In this document: positions 1 through 7,895 of the stretch, in pieces
Layout of the letters: every line of letters starts with the position of its first letter
Position numbering within the stretch: the first letter of the stretch is position 1
DNA from: Wagnerdoeblera sp046292685
GTDB lineage: Bacteria; Pseudomonadota; Alphaproteobacteria; Rhodobacterales; Rhodobacteraceae
Reading direction: 5' to 3'
Assembly (NCBI RefSeq): GCF_046292685.1
Contig: NZ_JBKBQM010000013.1
Location: 1-64,000 of the forward strand
DNA length: 64,000 bases
Notes under the pieces: generated by a model
Database searches by the model: none
What the model saw: the letters and a program-made list of their open reading frames with translations, nothing else
Told to the model about the DNA's origin: nothing
Made by a program: the position numbers and the translations under genes

Positions 1-331
1 GGGGCCTGGGCCGGCATCCTTCGCGCCCCGGGGGGTGGGGGCCCGCGCGCGCCCCGGGCCCCCCGGGGGGGGGGGCCGCCGCCGCCGCGGGGCCGGCCCC
101 GCACGCCGCCGGAGGGGCCGCCGGCCCCGCACGCCGCCGGAGGGGCCGCCGGCCCCTCCGGTCCTCCCGCCTTGCGGGAACCGGCGGCGCACTGCCCCCG
201 AGCGTTGCCGCATCAGGCCGGGCGCGCGGACGCCGCCGGGGGTCCGGGGGGCGTCCCCCGGCCCGGCCCAAGGCCGGGCGGTGCCCGGAACGGGCACCGG
301 CGGGCCGCAAGAGGCGGGGGGTGTCAGGGCG
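1..331. other. Gene-free, extremely GC-rich region downstream of ribD
   Basis: No credible gene is seen here; open frames exist only because stop codons are rare at this composition. The stretch holds an 11-base G run (65-75), a 9-bp inverted repeat (37-45 with 55-63), a 28-bp tandem repeat (93-156) and an 11-bp hairpin (137-161). It lies just past the ribD stop, so the hairpins may end or attenuate ribD transcription, but no T-tract supports a classical terminator. Low-complexity G runs also make this a place where assembly errors are likely. Confidence 0.6.
93..156. repeat. 28-bp tandem repeat, 2.3 copies
   Basis: Positions 93-120 are repeated exactly at 121-148, followed by 8 bases of a third copy (149-156). 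The unit is GC-only apart from two A residues. The end of copy 2 and the partial third copy form an 11-bp stem with a 3-base loop (137-147 with 151-161). The sequence shows a local duplication; any function is unknown. Confidence 0.85.
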
Positions 332-354
332 TCAGGGCGTCAGGGCGTCATGGC
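323..354. repeat. 8-bp tandem repeat overlapping the ribD stop codon
   Basis: The octamer GTCAGGGC occurs three times in a row (323-330, 331-338, 339-346), followed by a one-base variant GTCATGGC (347-354). The last codons of ribD and its TGA stop (334-332 on the minus strand) lie inside the array. Because 8 is not a multiple of 3, copy-number change would alter only the last few residues and the stop position of RibD. Confidence 0.85.
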
Positions 355-1459
355 GCCAGGGTGCAGGCAGCTCCCAGCTCGACCACAGGTCGGGGCCGAC
401 GGGTTGCGCCGCCACCAGCCGCCAGCGCGGCGCATCGGCCAGCGCCGACAGGCCCAGCGCGCCAATCCCGGCGCGCCCGTCGGCGCCCAGCGCCAGCCCT
501 GCGCCGAAGACCTCCAGCCGGTCCACCAGACCAGCGCGCAACAAGGCGGCGCCGAACTGCCCGCCGCCTTCGCAGAACACCCGCGTCAGCCCTTCGGCCC
601 CCAGCGCCGCCAGCAATCCGGCAGGGTCGAGCCCGGTGCCGGTTTCCGGCACCGCGATCAGCCGCGCGCCCAGCGCCTGCCAGCGGTCGCGCGCCGTGGC
701 CGGGGCCGAGGCGCCATGCAACAGCCAGAGCGGGCCCTGCCCGACCGAGGCCGCAAGCCGCCCCGCAAGCGGCAGGTCCAACCCGCGCGAGGCGATCAGG
801 CGCAGCGGCTGGTGCGCCACCCCGAGCCCCCGCACGGTCAGCTCCGGGTCGTCGGCTCGGGCCGTGCCGCCGGCCACCAGCACGGCATCGTGGCACGCGC
901 GCATCAGATGCACCCGGGCGCGGGCCGGCGCCGCGGTGATCCAGCGCGATTCCCCCGTGGCGGTGGCAATGCGGCCATCAAGGCTCAGCGCCAGCTTCAG
1001 CGTGACCATCGGCCGGCCTTGTGTGACACGGGTCAGGAACCCCCGCTGCAGCGCCGCGGCCTCGGCCGCCAGCACGCCGGTCGTCACTGCGATGCCGGCG
1101 GCGCGCAGCATCCCATGCCCGCCCCCCGACACCCGGGGGTCGGGATCCTGCAAGGCACTGACCACCCGCGCCACACCCGCCGCCACCAGCGCCGCCGCAC
1201 AAGGCGGGGTGCGGCCGTGATGGGCGCAAGGCTCCAGCGTGACATAGGCCGTGGCCCCCCGCGCGGCCGCCCCGGCCTGGGCCAGAGCCTGCGGTTCGGC
1301 ATGGGGCCGCCCGCCCGGCGCAGTCACACCGCGCCCGACCACGCGGCCGCCCTGCACGATCACGCAAGCAACCGACGGGTTGGGCCAGACCCGGCCCAGA
1401 CCCCGCCGCGCCAGCGCCAGCGCATGGGCCATGTGGCGGCGGTCGTCCTCGGGGCTCAT
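332..1459 (-). CDS. ribD: Bifunctional riboflavin biosynthesis deaminase/reductase RibD
   Basis: This protein of 375 aa catalyses two consecutive steps of riboflavin synthesis: deamination of the diaminopyrimidine product of GTP cyclohydrolase II, then NADPH reduction of the ribosyl side chain. The N-terminal zinc deaminase domain shows HAE at 53-55 and PCAHHGRTPPC at 77-87. The reductase half begins near residue 145 with KLALSLDGR and contains the TARADDPELTVR segment. The ATG at 1459 overlaps the stop of nrdR (1456-1458) in an ATGA arrangement, so the two are translationally coupled. Length is normal for the family. The C-terminal residues fall in an 8-bp tandem repeat and are probably dispensable. 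Confidence 0.95.
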   Translation of the reverse strand: MSPEDDRRHMAHALALARRGLGRVWPNPSVACVIVQGGRVVGRGVTAPGGRPHAEPQALAQAGAAARGATAYVTLEPCAHHGRTPPCAAALVAAGVARVVSALQDPDPRVSGGGHGMLRAAGIAVTTGVLAAEAAALQRGFLTRVTQGRPMVTLKLALSLDGRIATATGESRWITAAPARARVHLMRACHDAVLVAGGTARADDPELTVRGLGVAHQPLRLIASRGLDLPLAGRLAASVGQGPLWLLHGASAPATARDRWQALGARLIAVPETGTGLDPAGLLAALGAEGLTRVFCEGGGQFGAALLRAGLVDRLEVFGAGLALGADGRAGIGALGLSALADAPRWRLVAAQPVGPDLWSSWELPAPWRHDALTP

Positions 1460-1923
1460 TCCTCGTCGCGCGGCTTCGGGCGCAGCTCGCTCACGAAACG
1501 GTCGAAGTCGCCGGCCTCCTGGAAGTTCTTGTAGACGCTGGCAAAGCGGACGTAGGCCACCGTGTCGATCCGAGCGAGCGTTTCCATCACGATCTCGCCG
1601 ATCACCTTGGAGGGGATGTCGGTATCGCCCAGGCTTTCCAGCCGGCGCACGATGCCCGAAATCATCTGGTCGATGCGTTCGGGTTCGATCGGGCGCTTCT
1701 GCATGGCGATGCGGATCGAACGTTCGAGCTTGGAGCGGTCGAAATCCTCGCGCTTGCCCGAGGACTTCACCACGACAAGGTCGCGCAACTGCACCCGTTC
1801 GTAGGTGGTGAAACGGCCACCGCAGGCCGGGCAGAACCGGCGACGGCGGATCGAGACGTGATCTTCGGCAGGCCGGGAATCCTTGACCTGCGTGTCGATA
1901 TTGCCGCAGAATGGGCAACGCAT
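1456..1923 (-). CDS. nrdR: Transcriptional repressor NrdR
   Basis: NrdR is a 155-aa zinc-ribbon/ATP-cone repressor of ribonucleotide reductase genes that senses ATP/dATP. The zinc ribbon is visible as CPFC at residues 3-6 and CPAC at 31-34, followed by the ATP-cone domain from about residue 49. I chose the ATG at 1923, since the family begins MRCPFCG; an in-frame start at 1965 would add 14 unrelated residues. It is followed by ribD with a 4-base overlap, the common alphaproteobacterial nrdR-ribD order. No NrdR box is evident in front of it. Confidence 0.95.
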   Translation of the reverse strand: MRCPFCGNIDTQVKDSRPAEDHVSIRRRRFCPACGGRFTTYERVQLRDLVVVKSSGKREDFDRSKLERSIRIAMQKRPIEPERIDQMISGIVRRLESLGDTDIPSKVIGEIVMETLARIDTVAYVRFASVYKNFQEAGDFDRFVSELRPKPRDEE

Positions 1924-2041
1924 GGGGGTGTTCCTTGTGGTTTCTTGCTGCTCTGCCCCAGACACTAGCGCAAGACCGCACCCCTGCTAAGCGCGTGCTC
2001 CGCCCCCCCCAGACATTGACAGCGACTGTGGCGCGCGGGAC

Positions 2042-2772
2042 TCAGCCTGCGATCGCCCGCAAGGCGCGGGCCCGGGCCGGAGGAATGCCGGCGATATCGA
2101 GCGCGGTAAACACGTGCAGCGTGTTCATCGCCCGGTCGATCACCGCATGGTCCGAAACCCAGCCCCCATCAGCAGGTAGGTCTTGAGCAGCGGCGGCAAC
2201 GTCTGCGCGGCGCGGCGCGGGTCGGGGGGGCGGTCGGCCAGGTGTCGGGCAAAGGCATAGACATGCGGTGCCTTCATCCCGGGCGCGAGGTGCGGCGGTG
2301 CCAGATGGCCTGCGCGCAAGGCGGCGAAGGCATCGGCATAGGGCTCGGGCGCGGTGCCGCGAAACGACGAACAGCCGAACAGCAGCCCCAACCCCAGCGC
2401 ATCGACCTGCCCGGCCAGGGCCCCCCAGGCGATGCGCAGGATATCGGGGTCGGCGTGCCCGGGCGCGGTGCAGAACCGCCCCACCTCGGCCATCGGCGCA
2501 TCGAGGCGCGCCAGGCCCGACAGGTCGTAGAACTGCGCCGAATAGCTGCGCGCCACCTCGGCGCCCGAGCGCAGCACCAGCAGGCGGTAGCAGCCCACGA
2601 GGGCGCCTTGGGCATCGTCGATCAGCACATGCCGGCACAGCGGGTCGAAACCGTCGGCATCGACCCCGGGGCGCCCGAAAAAACACTGATGCCGCAGCCG
2701 TTGCGCGGCCGCCACATCCTGCGCCGACACCGCGAGCCGCGCGGTGTATTTGCCCCTTGTCATTGCCAGCAT
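2042..2772 (-). pseudogene. OlsB-like GNAT N-acyltransferase, frameshifted
   Basis: The N-terminal about 200 residues, starting at ATG 2772 (or 2763), match the GNAT-fold acyltransferases that include ornithine-acyl-ACP N-acyltransferase (OlsB): QRLRHQCFF near the start, then VGCYRLL and EVGRFC. The frame ends early at 2140, but the family's typical C-terminal segment (VSDHAVIDRAMNTLHVF) continues in another frame to a stop at 2042. Restoring one C in the run at 2163-2167 would join the two halves into a normal-length protein. Either the gene has just been inactivated or the run is a sequencing error. If intact, it would make lyso-ornithine lipid at the inner membrane. The partner acyltransferase OlsA is not seen nearby. 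Confidence 0.75.
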
Positions 2773-2840
2773 GAACCTGTTCCGTCCCTTGCCGGATCGG
2801 GCGATACACCCATCTTGGGGCGGCAATGTGACAGCAGGCA

Positions 2841-2846
2841 AGGAGG
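2841..2846 (+). promoter_or_regulatory. Strong Shine-Dalgarno of msrB
   Basis: AGGAGG lies 7 bases before the ATG at 2854 and fixes the msrB start. Such a perfect site is uncommon among the genes of this window. Confidence 0.8.
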
Positions 2847-2853
2847 CTGTGCG

Positions 2854-3246
2854 ATGGACAAGGTGGTGAAATCCGATGCCGAGTGGAAGGCGCAACTTTC
2901 TCCGCTGGCCTACGAGGTGACGCGGCGCCACGGAACCGAACGGGCGGGCAGCCACGAAGGCTTTCCGACCGTGCCGGGCACCTATCATTGCGTCTGCTGC
3001 GACGCCCCGCTGTTCGATCAGGATACCAAGTTCGAAAGCTATTGCGGCTGGCCTTCGTTCACCGCGCCCGCCGGCAAGGATGAAGTCGGCTATACCGAGG
3101 ATACCCGCTATGGCATGCGCCGGACCGAGGTGCATTGCACCCGCTGCGATGCGCATCTGGGGCATGTGTTCCCCGACGGGCCGCCGCCCACGGGCCTGCG
3201 TTACTGCATCAACGGGGTGGCGCTGCGGTTCGTGCCGAAAGCCTGA
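2854..3246 (+). CDS. msrB: Peptide-methionine (R)-S-oxide reductase MsrB
   Basis: MsrB reduces the R-epimer of methionine sulfoxide in oxidised proteins, with thioredoxin as electron donor. The protein has 130 aa, usual for a single-domain cytosolic MsrB; no signal peptide is seen. The two structural zinc CxxC pairs are present (CVCC near residue 49 and CTRC near residue 97), and the catalytic cysteine is in the RYCIN motif near the C-terminus. It stands alone on the plus strand between two minus-strand genes, so it should have its own promoter in 2773-2853. Confidence 0.95.
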   Translation: MDKVVKSDAEWKAQLSPLAYEVTRRHGTERAGSHEGFPTVPGTYHCVCCDAPLFDQDTKFESYCGWPSFTAPAGKDEVGYTEDTRYGMRRTEVHCTRCDAHLGHVFPDGPPPTGLRYCINGVALRFVPKA

Positions 3247-3270
3247 AGGTGGGGGGCTGCCCCAGCCGGC

Positions 3271-4386
3271 TCAGCCCGTTGCCGGAAAGACGAAGCAGCG
3301 GTCGCGGCGGATCATCAGCCACAAGACGGTGCCCGGGCGCGGCAGGAACACGCCCGGCACGGCTGCGGTCAGGGTCGAGCCGTCGAAATCCATGCGGAAC
3401 TCTACCAGGCTTTCGCGCCCCAGATACCGCGCGCGGGCCACCGTGCCGCGCGCAGGCGTGCCCTCTTGCGGGGTGGGGTTGGGGCCGCGGCCGCCGCGGT
3501 CGAAGTCGATCTTGAGGTGCTGCGGGCGGATGACGATATCCACACGCCCGCCGTCGGGGTGGCCGGGGGTCAGAAAGGCGCCGAAGGGCGTTTCGGTCAG
3601 CGCGCCGCGGGATACGCCGCGGATCACGTTGATGTCGCTGAAGAACGCGGCCGCGGCCTTGTCCACCGGAGCGTTGTAGACGTTGTAGGGCGCGCCGCGC
3701 TGCACGATCCTGCCGCCGCGCATCAACGCGATCTCGTCGGCCATTCGCATGGCCTCGTCGGGCTCGTGGGTCACCAGCAGCACGGCGGTGCCCGATTCCT
3801 TCAGAAGGTCCAGCGTCGCATCGCGGATCCCGTCGCGCAGCCGGTTGTCGAGACCGGAAAACGGCTCGTCCATCAGCATCACGCGCGGGCGCGGAGCCAG
3901 GGCCCGCGCCAGGGCGACGCGCTGCTGTTCGCCGCCCGACAGCTCGTGCGGGTGCTTGGCGGCATAGCCTGCCAGGTTCACCCGCTCCAGAAGCTCGCCC
4001 ACGCGCGCCGCACGTTCGGCTGCCGGCAGGCGCGTCAGACCGAAGCCGATGTTGCCCGCCACCGTCAGGTGCGGAAACAGCGCGAAATCCTGAAACATCA
4101 GCCCGACGGACCGCGCCTCGGGCGGCACATCGGCACCGTCGCCCCAGACCGTGTGCCCGTCGATGCGGATGGTTCCGGCATCGGGCGTTTCCACCCCGGC
4201 GATCATGCGCAGCGTGGTGGACTTGCCGCAACCCGACGGGCCCAGCAGGCAGGTCACCTGCCCCGGCGCCACGCGCAGCGACACGTCGTCGACCACCGGC
4301 TTGCCGCCGAACCGGCGCATCAGGCCAAGCGTTTCCAGGCGCGGCGTGTCGGGCAACGGCAGGCCCCTTTCCCGAGCGAAAGACAA
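3271..4386 (-). CDS. ABC transporter ATP-binding protein (FbpC/PotA-like, with TOBE domain)
   Basis: This 371-aa protein is the ATPase of an importer of the Fe3+/spermidine/maltose class. It shows Walker A GPSGCGKST (49-57), Q-loop Gln99, signature LSGGEQQ (149-155), Walker B VMLMDEP (169-175) and a C-terminal TOBE-like domain from about residue 270. The closest likeness is to iron(III) (AfuC/FbpC) ATPases, but the substrate is not proven. No permease or binding protein gene adjoins it, so it is an orphan component. The start is uncertain: a TTG at 4386 is used because no suitable ATG precedes the conserved N-terminus. Confidence 0.85.
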   Translation of the reverse strand: MSFARERGLPLPDTPRLETLGLMRRFGGKPVVDDVSLRVAPGQVTCLLGPSGCGKSTTLRMIAGVETPDAGTIRIDGHTVWGDGADVPPEARSVGLMFQDFALFPHLTVAGNIGFGLTRLPAAERAARVGELLERVNLAGYAAKHPHELSGGEQQRVALARALAPRPRVMLMDEPFSGLDNRLRDGIRDATLDLLKESGTAVLLVTHEPDEAMRMADEIALMRGGRIVQRGAPYNVYNAPVDKAAAAFFSDINVIRGVSRGALTETPFGAFLTPGHPDGGRVDIVIRPQHLKIDFDRGGRGPNPTPQEGTPARGTVARARYLGRESLVEFRMDFDGSTLTAAVPGVFLPRPGTVLWLMIRRDRCFVFPATG

Positions 4387-4434
4387 GGATTTACCGGCTG
4401 CAGGTAGCAGCCGGGCGCGCGCTGTGCAAGCCGG

Positions 4435-5217
4435 TCAGAGCGTGGCGTTGCCCGCGCCGCCATCCAGCAGGATGTTCTGCCCGACGATGAACCCGGCATG
4501 AACCGAACACAGGAAGGCGCAGGCGGCGCCGAATTCGGCCGCTGTGCCATAGCGGCGCACGGGGATGGTCGCCTCGCGCCGGCGCCGCGCCTCGTCCAGC
4601 GAGATGCCTTGCGCCCGGGCCACGCCGCCATCCAGCGCATCGGCGCGGTCGGTGGCGTGGATGCCGGGCAGCAGGTTGTTGATGGTCACGCCATGTTCGG
4701 CCACCTGCCGCGCGGTGCCGGCGACAAAGCCGGTCAGCCCGGCGCGGGCGGCGTTCGACAGGCCCAGTTGCGGGATCGGCGCCTTGACCGACTGGCTGGT
4801 GATGTTGACCACCCGGCCCCACTTGCGCGCGATCATGCCGGGCAACAGCGCCTGCATCAGCGCGATCGGCGTCAGCATGTTAGCGTCCAGCGCCTTGATG
4901 AAATCCTCGCGGCTCCAGTCCGACCAGAGCCCGGGGGGCGGGCCGCCGGCGTTGGTGACGAGGATGTCCACCGGGCCGCCGGCCGCCTGCAACACCGCGG
5001 CGCGGCCGGCCTCGGTGGTGATGTCGGCGGCCACGGCCGTGACGCGCACGCCCTGCGCGGCGCGGATATGGGCCGCGGTCGCCTCCAGCGCCTCGGCGCC
5101 GCGGGCGTTCAGCACCAGATCGACGCCGGCTTCGGCCAGCGCCTCGGCGCAGCCGCGCCCCAGCCCCTTGGACCCCGCGCATACCAGCGCCGTCTTGCCC
5201 CTGATCCCCAGATCCAT
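4435..5217 (-). CDS. SDR family protein lacking the catalytic Tyr-Lys pair
   Basis: A 260-aa short-chain dehydrogenase/reductase-fold protein with an N-terminal Rossmann motif AGSKGLGRG (14-22) and TNAGG (89-93). The C-terminal LLDGGAGNATL resembles FabG-like proteins. Where classical SDRs have YxxxK, this protein reads SNAAR (154-158): Tyr is replaced by Ser154 and Lys by Arg158. A recognised FabG-like subgroup has the same deviation. The fold is clear, but a normal dehydrogenase mechanism cannot be assumed. It precedes the ABC ATPase gene by 48 bases on the same strand; a functional link is only a guess. Confidence 0.85.
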   Translation of the reverse strand: MDLGIRGKTALVCAGSKGLGRGCAEALAEAGVDLVLNARGAEALEATAAHIRAAQGVRVTAVAADITTEAGRAAVLQAAGGPVDILVTNAGGPPPGLWSDWSREDFIKALDANMLTPIALMQALLPGMIARKWGRVVNITSQSVKAPIPQLGLSNAARAGLTGFVAGTARQVAEHGVTINNLLPGIHATDRADALDGGVARAQGISLDEARRRREATIPVRRYGTAAEFGAACAFLCSVHAGFIVGQNILLDGGAGNATL

Positions 5218-5350
5218 GTTCTGCCTGCCCCTTTCTGCCCGCGTGCCGCGAAACGGCCACCATTGCGCCCACTTGTCGCGCCGCGTTCTGATATACCTTG
5301 TCGGGTGCAAAGGCCAAGCTCCGGGCCGAATCCTGACAAGGGAAAGTTCC

Positions 5351-6400
5351 GTGACCGATCCGTTCCAACCCGCTTCCGGCCAGGCCGCGCATGTGGCGCG
5401 GGTGTTCGCGGCGGCGGACCTGTTCGTCACCGCAGGCGCCAACCTGGGCGACGGCATGGCCGAGCGCGACGAGTTGTGCCCGGGCGACATCTACGAACTG
5501 GACCCCGGCGCAGCCCCCTTGCGGCTGGCGCTGGCGCGCCCGCAGGCGGGGGCACCGCCCGCCCGCCAGCAGCTGGTGGCGCCCGGGTCGGAGGTGGGCA
5601 AGCCCGGCGACCCGGTGATCCTGTCGGCGCGGTTGATGATGATGGCCCCGGACGGGCAGAAGGTGGACCTGGTGCTGCTGCGCCACCGGGCCGCCGGGCG
5701 GGCGGCGCAATCGGCGCTGTATGTCCTGCCGCTGACGCCCATCGCGCCGCGCACCGAATATACCCTTCTGGCCGCCGAAGACCCGCCCGAGGATCTGCGC
5801 CTGTCGGATCTGATCTGCCTGTCCTTCCACCGCGGCACGCGCATCGCGCTGGCCTCGGGCGCCCAGATCGAGATCGAGAACCTGACCCCCGGCACCCGGG
5901 TGCTGACGCGCGACCACGGGCCGCAACCGGTGCGCTGGATCGGGCGCACCACCTTGCGCGCGCGCGGCGCCTTTGCCCCGGTGGTGATCGCGCGCGGCAC
6001 GCTGGGCAACGAGGCCGACCTGATCGTCGGGCCGCATCACCGGCTGTTCCTGTATCGGCGCGACCGGCTGCCTGGCGTGGCGGCGGCGGAACTGCTGGTG
6101 CAGGCGCAGCACCTGGTCGATGGCGAGGCGGTGTTCCGCCGCGAAGGCGGCTTTGCCGAATACTTCAGCCTGGTCTTCGACCGGCACGAGATCATCTATG
6201 CCGAAGGCATTCCGGTGGAAAGCCTGATGGTGAACGAGGCGACGGTGGCCGCCTTGCCGCAGGAACTGGCCGAGGCCGTGCGCCAGAACCTGCCGGGCCT
6301 GACCCAGCGCCAGCATTTCGGCGTGGAACCCGACGCCGCGCAGCTGGAAAGCCTGCGCCCTTCGGCCTTGCGCCGCCGCCGCCCGGTCAGGGTGCCGTGA
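5351..6400 (+). CDS. Hint (hedgehog/intein)-domain protein
   Basis: A 349-aa protein of a family common in Rhodobacterales, with a Hint domain in its second half. The Hint core starts near residue 158 (SFHRGTRIALASG), continues with ENLTPGTRVLTRDHGPQPVRWIGR (about 176-199) and has the GPHHRLF block at 227-233 where the catalytic histidine lies. In most relatives the first core residue is cysteine; here it is Ser158. The N-terminal 150 residues are poorly conserved and lack a signal peptide. The start is GTG at 5351, preceded by AAGGGAAAG. The natural substrate and role of this family are not known. Its 3' end overlaps the convergent GNAT gene by 14 bases. Confidence 0.8.
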   Translation: MTDPFQPASGQAAHVARVFAAADLFVTAGANLGDGMAERDELCPGDIYELDPGAAPLRLALARPQAGAPPARQQLVAPGSEVGKPGDPVILSARLMMMAPDGQKVDLVLLRHRAAGRAAQSALYVLPLTPIAPRTEYTLLAAEDPPEDLRLSDLICLSFHRGTRIALASGAQIEIENLTPGTRVLTRDHGPQPVRWIGRTTLRARGAFAPVVIARGTLGNEADLIVGPHHRLFLYRRDRLPGVAAAELLVQAQHLVDGEAVFRREGGFAEYFSLVFDRHEIIYAEGIPVESLMVNEATVAALPQELAEAVRQNLPGLTQRQHFGVEPDAAQLESLRPSALRRRRPVRVP

Positions 6401-6920
6401 CGGGACGCGCGCGTTCCAGCCGCAGGGTGGCGTTGCCCATGTAGCGCGTCATCCGGTCGGCGCCGAAGCCCAGGCGGCGCGCCACCGCCAGCGAACGCGC
6501 ATGCGCGGGGTCGAAGATCGCGCTTATCCGCTCCATCCCCGGCCGGGCATCGGCCCAGGCCAGAACCGCGGCCATCGCCTCGGTCGCCAGTCCGCGGCCA
6601 TGGGCGGCGCGCGCAAGCACCCAGCCCGCTTCGGGCACGAAAGCTTCGGGCGGGTCGAAGGCGCGGTGCCAGTCGGCCAGGCCCACATCGCCCAGGAAGG
6701 CGCCGGTTTCCCGGCACTCCACCGCCCAATAGCCGAAACCCAGCATCTGCCAATGCCCGGCATAGCGCATCAGCCGCGCCCAGGTGGTTTCGGGGCTGGC
6801 AGGCGGGCCGAGGATGAAGCGCGTGACCTCGGGGTCGCCCCACATGGCGGCCATCGGCGCAAAATCCTCCAGCCGATGCGCGCGCAGCACCAGCCGCGGG
6901 GTCTCCAGCCGCGGGGTCAT
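6387..6920 (-). CDS. GNAT N-acetyltransferase, RimJ/RimL type
   Basis: A 177-aa acetyltransferase beginning ETPRLVLRAHRLED, the hallmark of RimJ/RimL-like GNATs that acetylate alpha-amino groups of proteins or small molecules from acetyl-CoA. The acetyl-CoA loop appears as ARAAHGRGLATEAM near residues 107-120. It is the last gene of a minus-strand operon (ispDF-pgpA-pncC-this gene), with its ATG overlapping the pncC stop. The true substrate cannot be read from the sequence. Confidence 0.9.
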   Translation of the reverse strand: MTPRLETPRLVLRAHRLEDFAPMAAMWGDPEVTRFILGPPASPETTWARLMRYAGHWQMLGFGYWAVECRETGAFLGDVGLADWHRAFDPPEAFVPEAGWVLARAAHGRGLATEAMAAVLAWADARPGMERISAIFDPAHARSLAVARRLGFGADRMTRYMGNATLRLERARPVTAP

Positions 6921-7390
6921 GCGCCGACCGCCCGCAGCAGCAGCGCAAGCGCGTGGTCGCGCGCGGCCGCCCGCACCCGGTCGCGGCCCAGCGCGCCGAA
7001 GTCGATGGTTTCGGTCTCGACCCCCGCAGGCGTGGCAAGGCCGAAACAGACCCGGCCTTCGGGCTTGAACTCGGACCCGCCGGGGCCGGCGATGCCGGTG
7101 GTGGATACCGCGACCAGCGCGCCCGAGGCCGCGCGTGCGCCCGTCGCCATCGCGGCCGCCACCGGCTCGCTCACGGCGCCGAACTGGTCCAGCAACGCGG
7201 CGGGCACGCCCAGGGTCACGCGCTTGGCGGCGTTGGAATAGGTGACGTAGCCGGCCAGGAACGGCACCGAAGACCCCGGCACATCGGTGATCGCCGCCGC
7301 CACCATGCCGCCGGTGCAGCTTTCGGCGGTGGCCAGGGTGATGCCTTGGGCCGTGGCTTCGCGGACCAGTCGGGCAGCGCTCAGCAGCAT
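6917..7390 (-). CDS. pncC: Nicotinamide-nucleotide amidohydrolase (CinA C-terminal domain protein)
   Basis: A 157-aa stand-alone CinA-C domain. This family deamidates nicotinamide mononucleotide back to nicotinic acid mononucleotide for NAD recycling. Motifs TAESCTGG near residue 19 and GIAGPGG near residue 101 are present. The N-terminal molybdopterin-like domain of full CinA is absent, as usual in alphaproteobacteria. The ATG at 7390 lies one base after the pgpA stop and its own stop overlaps the next gene, so it is part of a tight operon. Confidence 0.9.
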   Translation of the reverse strand: MLLSAARLVREATAQGITLATAESCTGGMVAAAITDVPGSSVPFLAGYVTYSNAAKRVTLGVPAALLDQFGAVSEPVAAAMATGARAASGALVAVSTTGIAGPGGSEFKPEGRVCFGLATPAGVETETIDFGALGRDRVRAAARDHALALLLRAVGA

Positions 7391-7391
7391 G

Positions 7392-7895
7392 TCAAAGCCC
7401 CATCGCCGGTTGCAGCACGGCATGATAGCCGCCCGCCAGCACCACCGACACCACGCCGGCAAAGAGCCCCGCCCACAGGTCGTCCAGCATCACGCCGGCC
7501 GCGTCGCCGCGCCGGTCGGCCCGGCCGACCAGCCAGGGCTTCCAGACGTCGAACAGGCGGAACAGCACGAAGGGGGCCACGATCCCCGGCCAGGCCGCCA
7601 GCGCCGAAACGCCGTGCCACCACAAGGGCAACAGCGTGAAGCACAGCGCCAGCCACTGCCCCGCCACCTCGTCGATCACGATTTCGCCGGGATCCTTGTC
7701 GGGGCTGCCCGCGATGGCCTGCGGCACCGCCCAGAACCCCAGCGCCACCACCACCGCCAGCGCCAGCGGCAACAGCGCGGTGCCCCCTGCCTCGTGCAAC
7801 GCCAGTGCCAGCAGGACCGCCGCCAGCGACCCCCAAGTGCCCGGCGCCGGGCGCAGCAGCCCGACGAAGCCGAAGGTGACGATGCCGCGGATCAT
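7392..7895 (-). CDS. pgpA: Phosphatidylglycerophosphatase A
   Basis: A 167-aa integral membrane enzyme that dephosphorylates phosphatidylglycerophosphate to phosphatidylglycerol. The family signature is visible in the N-terminal APGTWGSL and in KDPGEIVIDEVAGQW (residues about 66-80), which carries the acidic metal-binding residues, followed by FRLFDVWKPW and LDDLWAGL. Several hydrophobic segments fit 3-4 membrane spans. The ATG at 7895 overlaps the ispDF stop in an ATGA junction. Confidence 0.93.
   Translation of the reverse strand: MIRGIVTFGFVGLLRPAPGTWGSLAAVLLALALHEAGGTALLPLALAVVVALGFWAVPQAIAGSPDKDPGEIVIDEVAGQWLALCFTLLPLWWHGVSALAAWPGIVAPFVLFRLFDVWKPWLVGRADRRGDAAGVMLDDLWAGLFAGVVSVVLAGGYHAVLQPAMGL

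Noticed and set aside
40..160. CRISPR-like repeat array
   Set aside because: The 28-bp units are directly adjacent with no spacers and no cas gene is present.
1..331. FMN riboswitch next to ribD
   Set aside because: The region lies downstream of ribD and lacks the conserved RFN stems; no such element was recognised upstream either.
35..1534. Long open frame on the plus strand across ribD
   Set aside because: It is antisense to ribD and nrdR, its product is arginine/proline-rich low complexity, and it exists because stop codons are rare in GC-rich DNA.
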